Of a stretch of 64,000 bases of DNA, positions 28,837 through 41,223 are shown in pieces. Origin of the DNA: Diprion similis (taxonomy: Eukaryota; Arthropoda; Insecta; Hymenoptera; Diprionidae); the NCBI RefSeq assembly GCF_021155765.1, contig NC_060106.1:22536031-22600030 (forward strand). The letters run 5' to 3'. Position 1 is the stretch's first letter, and each line of letters starts with the position of its first letter. The position numbers were made by a program, and so were the translations under genes. Under the pieces are notes generated by a model. That model saw nothing but the letters and a program-made list of their open reading frames with translations. It was not told the origin of the DNA and did not search any database.

Positions 28837-31800
28837 TTGATTCCGAGACGGAAAATTTTCGACTCCAAAAATCACAGAAAAACTAAGGCTAACCCCTTTG
28901 GATTTTTGGCGGAAATTTCAGCGATTTTAGGAAGTGCTGCAATTATTTCTTGAGGGCACCATTCCGACGTAATTTTGCCAGAGGAATCGATTGATCGCAG
29001 TCCCGATACGCTGCGAGCAACGCGAAAAAAGTTACAGCCGAAAAACTGCAGATTTTCATCGTTATTTCTCCGCTGTTGCTTCTACGCTCTTTTTTATGTG
29101 ATTTTTGAGTTCCTGGTGGTCCAATTACTCTAGAAAGGGTCATACTAATTGATTCCGAGACGGAAAATTTTGGACTCCAAAAATCACGAAAAAACTAAGG
29201 CTAACCCCTTTGGATTTTTGGCGGAAATTTCGGCGATTTTAGAAAGTGCTGCAATCAATTCTTTGAGGCACTATTCCGACGTAATTTTGCCAGAGGAATC
29301 GATTGATCGCAGTCCCGATACGCTGCGAGCAACGCGAAAAAAGTTACAGCCGAAAAACTGCAGATTTTCATCGTCATTTTTCCGCTGTTGGTCCTACGCT
29401 CTTTTTCATGTGATTTCTGAGTTTCTGGTGGTCCAATTACTCTAGAAATGGTCATACTAATTGATTCCGAGACGGAAAATTTTCGACTCCAAAAATCACA
29501 AAAAAAACTAAGGCTAACCCCTTTGGATTTTTGGCGGAAATTTCAGCAATTTTGGAGGGTAATGCAATTATTTCTTTAAGCCACTATTCCGGCGTAATTT
29601 TGCGAGAGGAATCGATTGATCGCAGTCCCGATACGCTGCGAGCAACGCGAAAAAAGTTACAGCCGAAAAACTGCAGATTTTCATCGTTATTTCTCCGCTG
29701 TTGGTTCTACGCTCTTTTTTATGTGATTTTTGAGTTCCTGGTGGTCCAATTACTCTAGAAAAAGTCATACTAATTGATTCCGAGACGGAAAATTTTCGAC
29801 TCCAAAAATCACAGAAAAACTAAGGCTAACCCCTTTGGATTTTTGGCGGAAATTTCAGCGATTTTAGAAAGTGCTGCAATTATTTCTTGAGGGCACCATT
29901 CCGACGTAATTTTGCCAGAGGAATCGATTGATCGCAGTCCCGATACGCTGCGAGCAACGCGAAAAAAGTTACAGCCGAAAAACTGCAGATTTTCATCGTC
30001 ATTTCTCCGCTGTTGGACCTACGCCCTTTTTCATGTGATTTCTGAGTTTCTGGTGGTCTAATTACTCTAGAAAGGGTCATACTAATTGATTTCGAGACGG
30101 AAATTTTTCGACTCCAAAAATCACAAAAAAACTAAGGCTAACCCCTTTGGATTTTTGGCGGAAATTTCAGCGATTTTGGAGAGTGATGCAATTGATTCTT
30201 TAAGGTACTATTCTGGCGTAATTTTGCGAGAGGAATCGATTGATCGCAGTCCCTATACGCTGCGAGCAACGCGAAAAAAGTTACAGCCGAAAAACTGCAG
30301 ATTTTCATCGTCATTTCTCCGCTGTTGGACCTACGCCCTTTTTCATGTGATTTCTGAGTTTCTGGTGGTCCAATTACTCTAGAAATGGTCATACTAATTG
30401 ATTTTGAGACCGAAAATTCTCGACTCCAAAAATCACGAAAAAACTAAGGCTAACCCCTTTGGATTTTAGGCGAAAATTTCGGCGATTTTAGAAAGTGCTG
30501 CAATTAATTCTTTGAGGCACTATTCCGACGTAATTTTGCCAGAGGAATCGATTGATCGCAGTCCCGATACGCTGCGAGCAACGTGAAAGAAGTTACAGCC
30601 GAAAAACTGCAGATTTTCATCGTCATTTCTCCACTGTGGGTCCTACGCCCTTTTTCATGTGATTTCTGAGTTCCTGGTGGTCCAATCACTCTAGAAAGGG
30701 TCATACTAATTGATTCCGAGACGGAAAATTTTCGACTCCAAAAATCACCAAAAAACTAAGGCTAACCCCTTTGGATTCTAGGCGAAAATTTCGGCGATTT
30801 TAGAAAGTGCTGCAATCAATTCTTTGAGGCACTATTCCGACGTAATTTTGCCAGAGGAATCGATTGATCGCAGTCCCGATACGCTGCGAGCAACGTGAAA
30901 GAAGTTACAGCCGAAAAACTGCAGATTTTCATCGTCATTTCTCCACTGTGGGTCCTACGCCCTTTTTCATGTGATTTCTGAGTTCCTGGTGGTCCAATTA
31001 CTCTAGAAAGGGTCATACTAATTGATTCCGAGACGGAAAATTTTCGACTCCAAAAATCACAAAAAAAACTAAGGCTAACCCCTTTGGATTTTTGGCGGGA
31101 ATTTCAGCAATTTTGGAGGGTGATGCAATTAATTCTTTAAGCCACTATTCCGGCGTAATTTTGCGAGAGGAATCGATTGATCGCAGTCCCGATACGCTGC
31201 GAGCAACGCGAAAAAAGTTACAGCCGAAAAACTGCAGATTTTCATCGTCATTTCTCCGCTGTTGGTTCTACGCTCTTTTTGATGTGATTTTTGAGTTTCT
31301 GGTGGTCCAATTACTCTAGAAATGGTCATACCAATTGATTTTGAGACCGAAAATTTTCGACTCTAAAAATCACGAAAAAACTAAGGCTAACCCCTTTGGA
31401 TTTTAGGCGAAAATTTCGGCGATTTTAGAAAGTGCTGCAATTAATTCTTTGAGGCACTATTCTGACGTAATTTTGCCAGAGGAATCGATTGATCGCAGTC
31501 CCGATACGCTGCGAGCAACGTGAAAGAAGTTACAGCCGAAAAACTGCAGATTTTCATCGTCATTTCTCCACTGTGGGTCCTACGCCCTTTTTTATGTGAT
31601 TTCTGAGTTCCTGGTGGTCCAATCACTCTAGAAAGGGTCATACTAATTGATTCCGAGACGGAAAATTTTCGACTCCAAAAATCACCAAAAAACTAAGGCT
31701 AACCCCTTTGGATTCTAGGCGAAAATTTCGGCGATTTTAGAAAGTGCTGCAATCAATTCTTTGAGGCACTATTCCGACGTAATTTTGCCAGAGGAATCGA

Positions 31801-34048
31801 TTGATCGCAGTCCCGATACGCTGCGAGCAACGTGAAAGAAGTTACAGCCGAAAAACTGCAGATTTTCATCGTCATTTCTCCGCTGTGAGTCCTACGCCCT
31901 TTTTCATGTGATTTCTGAGTTCCTGGTGGTCCAATTACTCCAGAAAGGGTCATACTAATTGATTCCGAGACGGAAAATTTCCGACTCCAAAAATCACGAA
32001 AAAACTAAGGCTAACCCCTTTGGATTTTGGGCCAAAATTTCAGCGATTTTGGAAAGTGCTGCAAATGATTCTTTGAGGCTCTATTCCGACGTAATTTTGC
32101 CAGAGGAATCGATTGATCGCAGTCCCGATACGCTGCGAGCAACGTGAAAGAAGTTACAGCCGAAAAACTGCAGATTTTCATCGTCATTTCTCCACTGTGG
32201 GTCCTACGCCCTTTTTTATGTGATTTCTGAGTTTCTGGTGGTCCAATCACTCTAGAAAGGGTCATACTAATTGATTCCGAGACGGAAAATTTTCGACTCC
32301 AAAAATCACCAAAAAACTAAGGCTAACCCCTTTGGATTCTAGGCGAAAATTTCGGCGATTTTAGAAAGTGCTGCAATCAATTCTTTGAGGCACTATTCCG
32401 ACGTAATTTTGCCAGAGGAATCGATTGATCGCAGTCCCGATACGCTGCGAGCAACGTGAAAGAAGTTACAGCCGAAAAACTGCAGATTTTCATCGTCATT
32501 TCTCCACTGTGGGTCCTACGCCCTTTTTCATGTGATTTCTGAGTTCCTGGTGGTCCAATTACTCTAGAAAGGGTCATACTAATTGATTCCGAGACGGAAA
32601 ATTTTCGACTCCAAAAATCACAAAAAAAACTAAGGCTAACCCCTTTGGATTTTTGGCGGAAATTTCAGCAATTTTGGAGGGTGATGCAATTAATTCTTTA
32701 AGCCACTATTCCGGCGTAATTTTGCGAGAGGAATCGATTGATCGCAGTCCCGATACGCTGCGAGCAACGCGAAAAAAGTTACAGCCGAAAAACTGCAGAT
32801 TTTCATCGTCATTTCTCCGCTGTTGGTTCTACGCTCTTTTTGATGTGATTTTTGAGTTTCTGGTGGTCCAATTACTCTAGAAATGGTCATACCAATTGAT
32901 TTTGAGACCGAAAATTTTCGACTCTAAAAATCACGAAAAAACTAAGGCTAACCCCTTTGGATTTTAGGCGAAAATTTCGGCGATTTTAGAAAGTGCTGCA
33001 AATAATTCTTTGAGGCACTATTCCGACGTAATTTTGCCAGAGGAATCGATTGATCGCAGTCCCGATACGCTGCGAGCAACGTGAAAGAAGTTACAGCCGA
33101 AAAACTGCAGATTTTCATCGTCATTTCTCCACTGTGGGTCCTACGCCCTTTTTTATGTGATTTCTGAGTTCCTGGTGGTCCAATCACTCTAGAAAGGGTC
33201 ATACTAATTGATTCCGAGACGGAAGATTTTCGACTCCAAAAATCACCAAAAAACTAAGGCTAACCCCTTTGGATTCTAGGCGAAAATTTCGGCGATTTTA
33301 GAAAGTGCTGCAATCAATTCTTTGAGGCACTATTCCGACGTAATTTTGCCAGAGGAATCGATTGATCGCAGTCCCGATACGCTGCGAGCAACGTGAAAGA
33401 AGTTACAGCCGAAAAACTGCAGATTTTCATCGTCATTTCTCCGCTGTGGGTCCTACGCCCTTTTTCATGTGATTTCTGAGTTCCTGGTGGTCCAATTACT
33501 CCAGAAAGGGTCATACTAATTGATTCCGAGACGGAAAATTTCCGACTCCAAAAATCACGAAAAAACTAAGGCTAACCCCTTTGGATTTTGGGCCAAAATT
33601 TCAGCGATTTTGGAAAGTGCTGCAAATGATTCTTTGAGGCTCTATTCCGACGTAATTTTGCCAGAGGAATCGATTGATCGCAGTCCCGATACGCTGCGAG
33701 CAACGTGAAAGAAGTTACAGCCGAAAAACTGCAGATTTTCATCGTCATTTCTCCACTGTGGGTCCTACGCCCTTTTTTATGTGATTTCTGAGTTTCTGGT
33801 GGTCCAATCACTCTAGAAAGGGTCATACTAATTGATTCCGAGACGGAAAATTTTCGACTCCAAAAATCACCAAAAAACTAAGGCTAACCCCTTTGGATTT
33901 TAGGCGGAAATTTCGGCGATTTCAGAAAGTGCTGCAATCAATTCTTTGAGGCACTATTCCGACGTAATTTTGCGAGAGGAATCGATTGATCGCAGTCCCG
34001 ATACGCTGCGAGCAACGTGAAAGAAGTTACAGCCGAAAAACTGCAGAT

Positions 34049-34250
34049 TTTTGACGTCATTTCTCTGCCGCTGGTCCTACGCTATTTTTGACGTGTTTTC
34101 TCATATCCTGGGGTTCAAATTAGTCAAGAACTGGTCGTACACGTCGATTCCCAGACAAAAGATTTTTGGGCCACAAAATCTGCGAGAGAAATCGATTGAA
34201 CGCAGTCCTAATACGCTGCGAGCAACACCTACAAAGTTACAGCCGAAAAA
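34049..34250 (+). repeat. Divergent, shortened satellite monomer inside the homogeneous array
   Basis: Between intact neighbours lies a unit of about 210 bp instead of 312, with many substitutions and a gap of about 100 bp in the segment around GGCTAACCCCTTTGG. It keeps ATCGATTGAACGCAGTC and ATACGCTGCGAGCAAC. Its CCTGGGGTTCAAATT block is closer to the edge fragment at 21955-22087 than to neighbouring monomers, suggesting an older subfamily. Confidence 0.8.
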
Positions 34251-34353
34251 CTGCAGATTTTCATCGTCATTTCTCCGCTGTTGGTTCTACGCTCTTTTTT
34301 ATGTGATTTTTGAGTTCCTGGTGGTCCAATTACTCTAGAAAAAGTCATACTAA

Positions 34354-37300
34354 TTGATTCCGAGACGGAAAATTTTCGACTCCAAAAATCACAGAAAAAC
34401 TAAGGCTAACCCCTTTGGATTTTTGGCGGAAATTTCAGCGATTTTGGAAAGTGCTGCAATTATTTCTTTAGGGCACTATTCCGACGTAATTTCGCCAGAG
34501 GAATCGATTGATCGCAGTCCCGATACGCTGCGAGCAACGCAAGAAAAGTTACAGCCGAAAAACTGCAGATTTTCATCGTCATTTTTCCGCTGTTGGTCCT
34601 ACGCTCTTTTTCATGTGATTTCTGAGTTTCTGGTGGTCCAATTACTCTAGAAAGGGTCATACTAATTGATTTCGAGACGGAAAATTTTCGACTCCAAAAA
34701 TCACGAAAAAACTAAGGCTAACCCCTTTGAATTTTTGGCGGAAATTTCAGCGATTTTAGAAAGTGCTGCAATTATTTCTTTAGGGCACTATTCCGACGTA
34801 ATTTCGCCAGAGGAATCGATTGATCGCAGTCCCGATACGCTGCGAGCAACGCGAAAAAAGTTACAGCCGAAAAACTGCAGATTTTCATCGTCATTTTTCC
34901 GCTGTTGGTCCTACGCTCTTTTTCATGTGATTTCTGAGTTTCTGGTGGTCCAATTACTCTAGAAAGGGTCATACTAATTGATTCCGAGACGGAAAATTTT
35001 CGACTCCAAAAATCACAAAAAAAACTAAGGCTAACCCCTTTGGATTTTTGGCGGAAATTTCAGCAATTTTGGAGGGTAATGCAATCAATTCTTTAAGCCA
35101 CTATTCCGGCGTAATTTTGCGAGAGGAATCGATTGATCGCAGTCCCGATACGCTGCGAGCAACGCGAAAAAAGTTACAGCCGAAAAACTGCAGATTTTCA
35201 TCGTTATTTCTCCGCTTTTGGTTCTACGCTCTTTTTTATGTGATTTTTGAGTTCCTGGTGGTCCAATTACTCTAGAAAAAGTCATACTAATTGATTCCGA
35301 GACGGAAAATTTTCGACTCCAAAAATCACAGAAAAACTAAGGCTAACCCCTTTGGATTTTTGGCGGAAATTTCAGCGATTTTAGGAAGTGCTGCAATTAT
35401 TTCTTGAGGGCACCATTCCGACGTAATTTTGCCAGAGGAATCGATTGATCGCAGTCCCGATACGCTGCGAGCAACGCGAAAAAAGTTACAGCCGAAAAAC
35501 TGCAGATTTTCATCGTTATTTCTCCGCTGTTGCTTCTACGCTCTTTTTTATGTGATTTTTGAGTTCCTGGTGGTCCAATTACTCTAGAAAGGGTCATACT
35601 AATTGATTCCGAGACGGAAAATTTTGGACTCCAAAAATCACGAAAAAACTAAGGCTAACCCCTTTGGATTTTAGGCGGAAATTTCGGCGATTTTAGAAAG
35701 TGCTGCAATCAATTCTTTGAGGCACTATTCCGACGTAATTTTGCCAGAGGAATCGATTGATCGCAGTCCCGATACGCTGCGAGCAACGCGAAAAAAGTTA
35801 CAGCCGAAAAACTGCAGATTTTCATCGTCATTTTTCCGCTGTTGGTCCTACGCTCTTTTTCATGTGATTTCTGAGTTTCTGGTGGTCCAATTGCTCTAGA
35901 AATGGTCATACTAATTGATTCCGAGACGGAAAATTTTCGACTCCAAAAATCACAAAAAAAACTAAGGCTAACCCCTTTGGATTTTTGGCGGAAATTTCAG
36001 CAATTTTGGAGGGTAATGCAATTATTTCTTTAAGCCACTATTCCGGCGTAATTTTGCGAGAGGAATCGATTGATCGCAGTCCCGATACGCTGCGAGCAAC
36101 GCGAAAAAAGTTACAGCCGAAAAACTGCAGATTTTCATCGTCATTTCTCCGCTGTTGGACCTACGCCCTTTTTCATGTGATTTCTGAGTTTCTGGTGGTC
36201 TAATTACTCTAGAAAGGGTCATACTAATTGATTTCGAGACGGAAATTTTTCGACTCCAAAAATCACAAAAAAACTAAGGCTAACCCCTTTGGATTTTTGG
36301 CGGAAATTTCAGCGATTTTGGAGAGTGATGCAATTGATTCTTTAAGGTACTATTCTGGCGTAATTTTGCGAGAGGAATCGATTGATCGCAGTCCCTATAC
36401 GCTGCGAGCAACGCGAAAAAAGTTACAGCCGAAAAACTGCAGATTTTCATCGTCATTTCTCCGCTGTTGGACCTACGCCCTTTTTCATGTGATTTCTGAG
36501 TTTCTGGTGGTCCAATTACTCTAGAAATGGTCATACTAATTGATTTTGAGACCGAAAATTCTCGACTCCAAAAATCACGAAAAAACTAAGGCTAACCCCT
36601 TTGGATTTTAGGCGAAAATTTCGGCGATTTTAGAAAGTGCTGCAATTAATTCTTTGAGGCACTATTCCGACGTAATTTTGCCAGAGGAATCGATTGATCG
36701 CAGTCCCGATACGCTGCGAGCAACGTGAAAGAAGTTACAGCCGAAAAACTGCAGATTTTCATCGTCATTTCTCCACTGTGGGTCCTACGCCCTTTTTCAT
36801 GTGATTTCTGAGTTCCTGGTGGTCCAATCACTCTAGAAAGGGTCATACTAATTGATTCCGAGACGGAAAATTTTCGACTCCAAAAATCACCAAAAAACTA
36901 AGGCTAACCCCTTTGGATTCTAGGCGAAAATTTCGGCGATTTTAGAAAGTGCTGCAATCAATTCTTTGAGGCACTATTCCGACGTAATTTTGCCAGAGGA
37001 ATCGATTGATCGCAGTCCCGATACGCTGCGAGCAACGTGAAAGAAGTTACAGCCGAAAAACTGCAGATTTTCATCGTCATTTCTCCACTGTGGGTCCTAC
37101 GCCCTTTTTCATGTGATTTCTGAGTTCCTGGTGGTCCAATTACTCTAGAAAGGGTCATACTAATTGATTCCGAGACGGAAAATTTTCGACTCCAAAAATC
37201 ACAAAAAAAACTAAGGCTAACCCCTTTGGATTTTTGGCGGGAATTTCAGCAATTTTGGAGGGTGATGCAATTAATTCTTTAAGCCACTATTCCGGCGTAA

Positions 37301-37895
37301 TTTTGCGGGAGGAATCGATTGATCGCAGTCCCGATACGCTGCGAGCAACGCGAAAAAAGTTACAGCCGAAAAACTGCAGATTTTCATCGTCATTTCTCCG
37401 CTGTTGGTTCTACGCTCTTTTTGATGTGATTTTTGAGTTTCTGGTGGTCCAATTACTCTAGAAATGGTCATACCAATTGATTTTGAGACCGAAAATTTTC
37501 GACTCTAAAAATCACGAAAAAACTAAGGCTAACCCCTTTGGATTTTAGGCGAAAATTTCGGCGATTTTAGAAAGTGCTGCAATTAATTCTTTGAGGCACT
37601 ATTCTGACGTAATTTTGCCAGAGGAATCGATTGATCGCAGTCCCGATACGCTGCGAGCAACGTGAAAGAAGTTACAGCCGAAAAACTGCAGATTTTCATC
37701 GTCATTTCTCCACTGTGGGTCCTACGCCCTTTTTTATGTGATTTCTGAGTTCCTGGTGGTCCAATCACTCTAGAAAGGGTCATACTAATTGATTCCGAGA
37801 CGGAAAATTTTCGACTCCAAAAATCACCAAAAAACTAAGGCTAACCCCTTTGGATTCTAGGCGAAAATTTCGGCGATTTTAGAAAGTGCTGCAAT
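34354..37895 (+). repeat. Large block duplicated from 27.9-31.8 kb, one monomer shorter
   Basis: Monomer variants from 27900 onward reappear in the same order 6454 bp downstream up to about 36.0 kb. From 36.2 kb the offset becomes 6142 bp. The 312-bp change coincides with a hybrid monomer at about 36.0-36.2 kb that joins the start of the 29.6 kb variant to the end of the 29.9 kb variant. The simplest reading is duplication plus a one-monomer deletion by recombination between neighbours. Confidence 0.75.
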
Positions 37896-40800
37896 CAATT
37901 CTTTGAGGCACTATTCCGACGTAATTTTGCCAGAGGAATCGATTGATCGCAGTCCCGATACGCTGCGAGCAACGTGAAAGAAGTTACAGCCGAAAAACTG
38001 CAGATTTTCATCGTCATTTCTCCGCTGTTGGTTCTACGCTCTTTTTTATGTGATTTTTGAGTTCCTGGTGGTCCAATTACTCTAGAAAAAGTCATACTAA
38101 TTGATTCCGAGACGGAAAATTTTCGACTCCAAAAATCACAGAAAAACTAAGGCTAACCCCTTTGGATTTTTGGCGGAAATTTCAGCGATTTTGGAAAGTG
38201 CTGCAATTATTTCTTTAGGGCACTATTCCGACGTAGTTTCGCCAGAGGAATCGATTGATCGCAGTCCCGATACGCTGCGAGCAACGCAAAAAAAGTTACA
38301 GCCGAAAAACTGCAGATTTTCATCGTCATTTTTCCGCTGTTGGTCCTACGCTCTTTTTCATGTGATTTCTGAGTTTCTGGTGGTCCAATTACTCTAGAAA
38401 GGGTCATACTAATTGATTTCGAGACGGAAAATTTTCGACTCCAAAAATCACGAAAAAACTAAGGCGAACCCCTTTGGATTTTTGGCGGAAATTTCAGCGA
38501 TTTTAGAAAGTGCTGCAATTATTTCTTTAGGGCACTATTCCGACGTAATTTCGCCAGAGGAATCGATTGATCGCAGTCCCGATACGCTGCGAGCAACGCG
38601 AAAAAAGTTACAGCCGAAAAACTGCAGATTTTCATCGTCATTTTTCCGCTGTTGGTCCTACGCTCTTTTTCATGTGATTTCTGAGTTTCTGGTGGTCCAA
38701 TTACTCTAGAAAGGGTCATACTAATTGATTCCGAGACGGAAAATTTTCGACTCCAAAAATCACAAAAAAAACTAAGGCTAACCCCTTTGGATTTTTGGCG
38801 GAAATTTCAGCAATTTTGGAGGGTAATGCAATCAATTCTTTAAGCCACTATTCCGGCGTAATTTTGCGAGAGGAATCGATTGATCGCAGTCCCGATACGC
38901 TGCGAGCAACGCGAAAAAAGTTACAGCCGAAAAACTGCAGATTTTCATCGTTATTTCTCCGCTTTTGGTTCTACGCTCTTTTTTATGTGATTTTTGAGTT
39001 CCTGGTGGTCCAATTACTCTAGAAAAAGTCATACTAATTGATTCCGAGACGGAAAATTTTCGACTCCAAAAATCACAGAAAAACTAAGGCTAACCCCTTT
39101 GGATTTTTGGCGGAAATTTCAGCGATTTTAGGAAGTGCTGCAATTATTTCTTGAGGGCACCATTCCGACGTAATTTTGCCAGAGGAATCGATTGATCGCA
39201 GTCCCGATACGCTGCGAGCAACGCGAAAAAAGTTACAGCCGAAAAACTGCAGATTTTCATCGTTATTTCTCCGCTGTTGCTTCTACGCTCTTTTTTATGT
39301 GATTTTTGAGTTCCTGGTGGTCCAATTACTCTAGAAAGGGTCATACTAATTGATTCCGAGACGGAAAATTTTGGACTCCAAAAATCACGAAAAAACTAAG
39401 GCTAACCCCTTTGGATTTTTGGCGGAAATTTCAGCGATTTTAGAAAGTGCTGCAATTATTTCTTTAGGGCACTATTCCGACGTAATTTCGCCAGAGGAAT
39501 CGATTGATCGCAGTCCCGATACGCTGCGAGCAACGCGAAAAAAGTTACAGCCGAAAAACTGCAGATTTTCATCGTCATTTTTCCGCTGTTGGTCCTACGC
39601 TCTTTTTCATGTGATTTCTGAGTTTCTGGTGGTCCAATTACTCTAGAAAGGGTCATACTAATTGATTCCGAGACGGAAAATTTTCGACTCCAAAAATCAC
39701 AAAAAAAACTAAGGCTAACCCCTTTGGATTTTTGGCGGAAATTTCAGCAATTTTGGAGGGTAATGCAATCAATTCTTTAAGCCACTATTCCGGCGTAATT
39801 TTGCGAGAGGAATCGATTGATCGCAGTCCCGATACGCTGCGAGCAACGCGAAAAAAGTTACAGCCGAAAAACTGCAGATTTTCATCGTTATTTCTCCGCT
39901 TTTGGTTCTACGCTCTTTTTTATGTGATTTTTGAGTTCCTGGTGGTCCAATTACTCTAGAAAAAGTCATACTAATTGATTCCGAGACGGAAAATTTTCGA
40001 CTCCAAAAATCACAGAAAAACTAAGGCTAACCCCTTTGGATTTTTGGCGGAAATTTCAGCGACTTTAGGAAGTGCTGCAATTATTTCTTGAGGGCACCAT
40101 TCCGACGTAATTTTGCCAGAGGAATCGATTGATCGCAGTCCCGATACGCTGCGAGCAACGCGAAAAAAGTTACAGCCGAAAAACTGCAGATTTTCATCGT
40201 TATTTCTCCGCTGTTGCTTCTACGCTCTTTTTTATGTGATTTTTGAGTTCCTGGTGGTCCAATTACTCTAGAAAGGGTCATACTAATTGATTCCGAGACG
40301 GAAAATTTTGGACTCCAAAAATCACGAAAAAACTAAGGCTAACCCCTTTGGATTTTAGGCGGAAATTTCGGCGATTTTAGAAAGTGCTGCAATCAATTCT
40401 TTGAGGCACTATTCCGACGTAATTTTGCCAGAGGAATCGATTGATCGCAGTCCCGATACGCTGCGAGCAACGCGAAAAAAGTTACAGCCGAAAAACTGCA
40501 GATTTTCATCGTCATTTTTCCGCTGTTGGTCCTACGCTCTTTTTCATGTGATTTCTGAGTTTCTGGTGGTCCAATTACTCTAGAAATGGTCATACTAATT
40601 GATTCCGAGACGGAAAATTTTCGACTCCAAAAATCACCAAAAAAACTAAGGCTAACCCCTTTGGATTTTTGGCGGAAATTTCAGCAATTTTGGAGGGTAA
40701 TGCAATTATTTCTTTAAGCCACTATTCCGGCGTAATTTTGCGAGAGGAATCGATTGATCGCAGTCCCGATACGCTGCGAGCAACGCGAAAAAAGTTACAG

Positions 40801-41223
40801 CCGAAAAACTGCAGATTTTCATCGTTATTTCTCCGCTGTTGGTTCTACGCTCTTTTTTATGTGATTTTTGAGTTCCTGGTGGTCCAATTACTCTAGAAAA
40901 AGTCATACTAATTGATTCCGAGACGGAAAATTTTCGACTCCAAAAATCACAGAAAAACTAAGGCTAACCCCTTTGGATTTTTGGCGGAAATTTCAGCGAT
41001 TTTAGAAAGTGCTGCAATTATTTCTTGAGGGCACCATTCCGACGTAATTTTGCCAGAGGAATCGATTGATCGCAGTCCCGATACGCTGCGAGCAACGCGA
41101 AAAAAGTTACAGCCGAAAAACTGCAGATTTTCATCGTCATTTCTCCGCTGTTGGACCTACGCCCTTTTTCATGTGATTTCTGAGTTTCTGGTGGTCTAAT
41201 TACTCTAGAAAGGGTCATACTAA

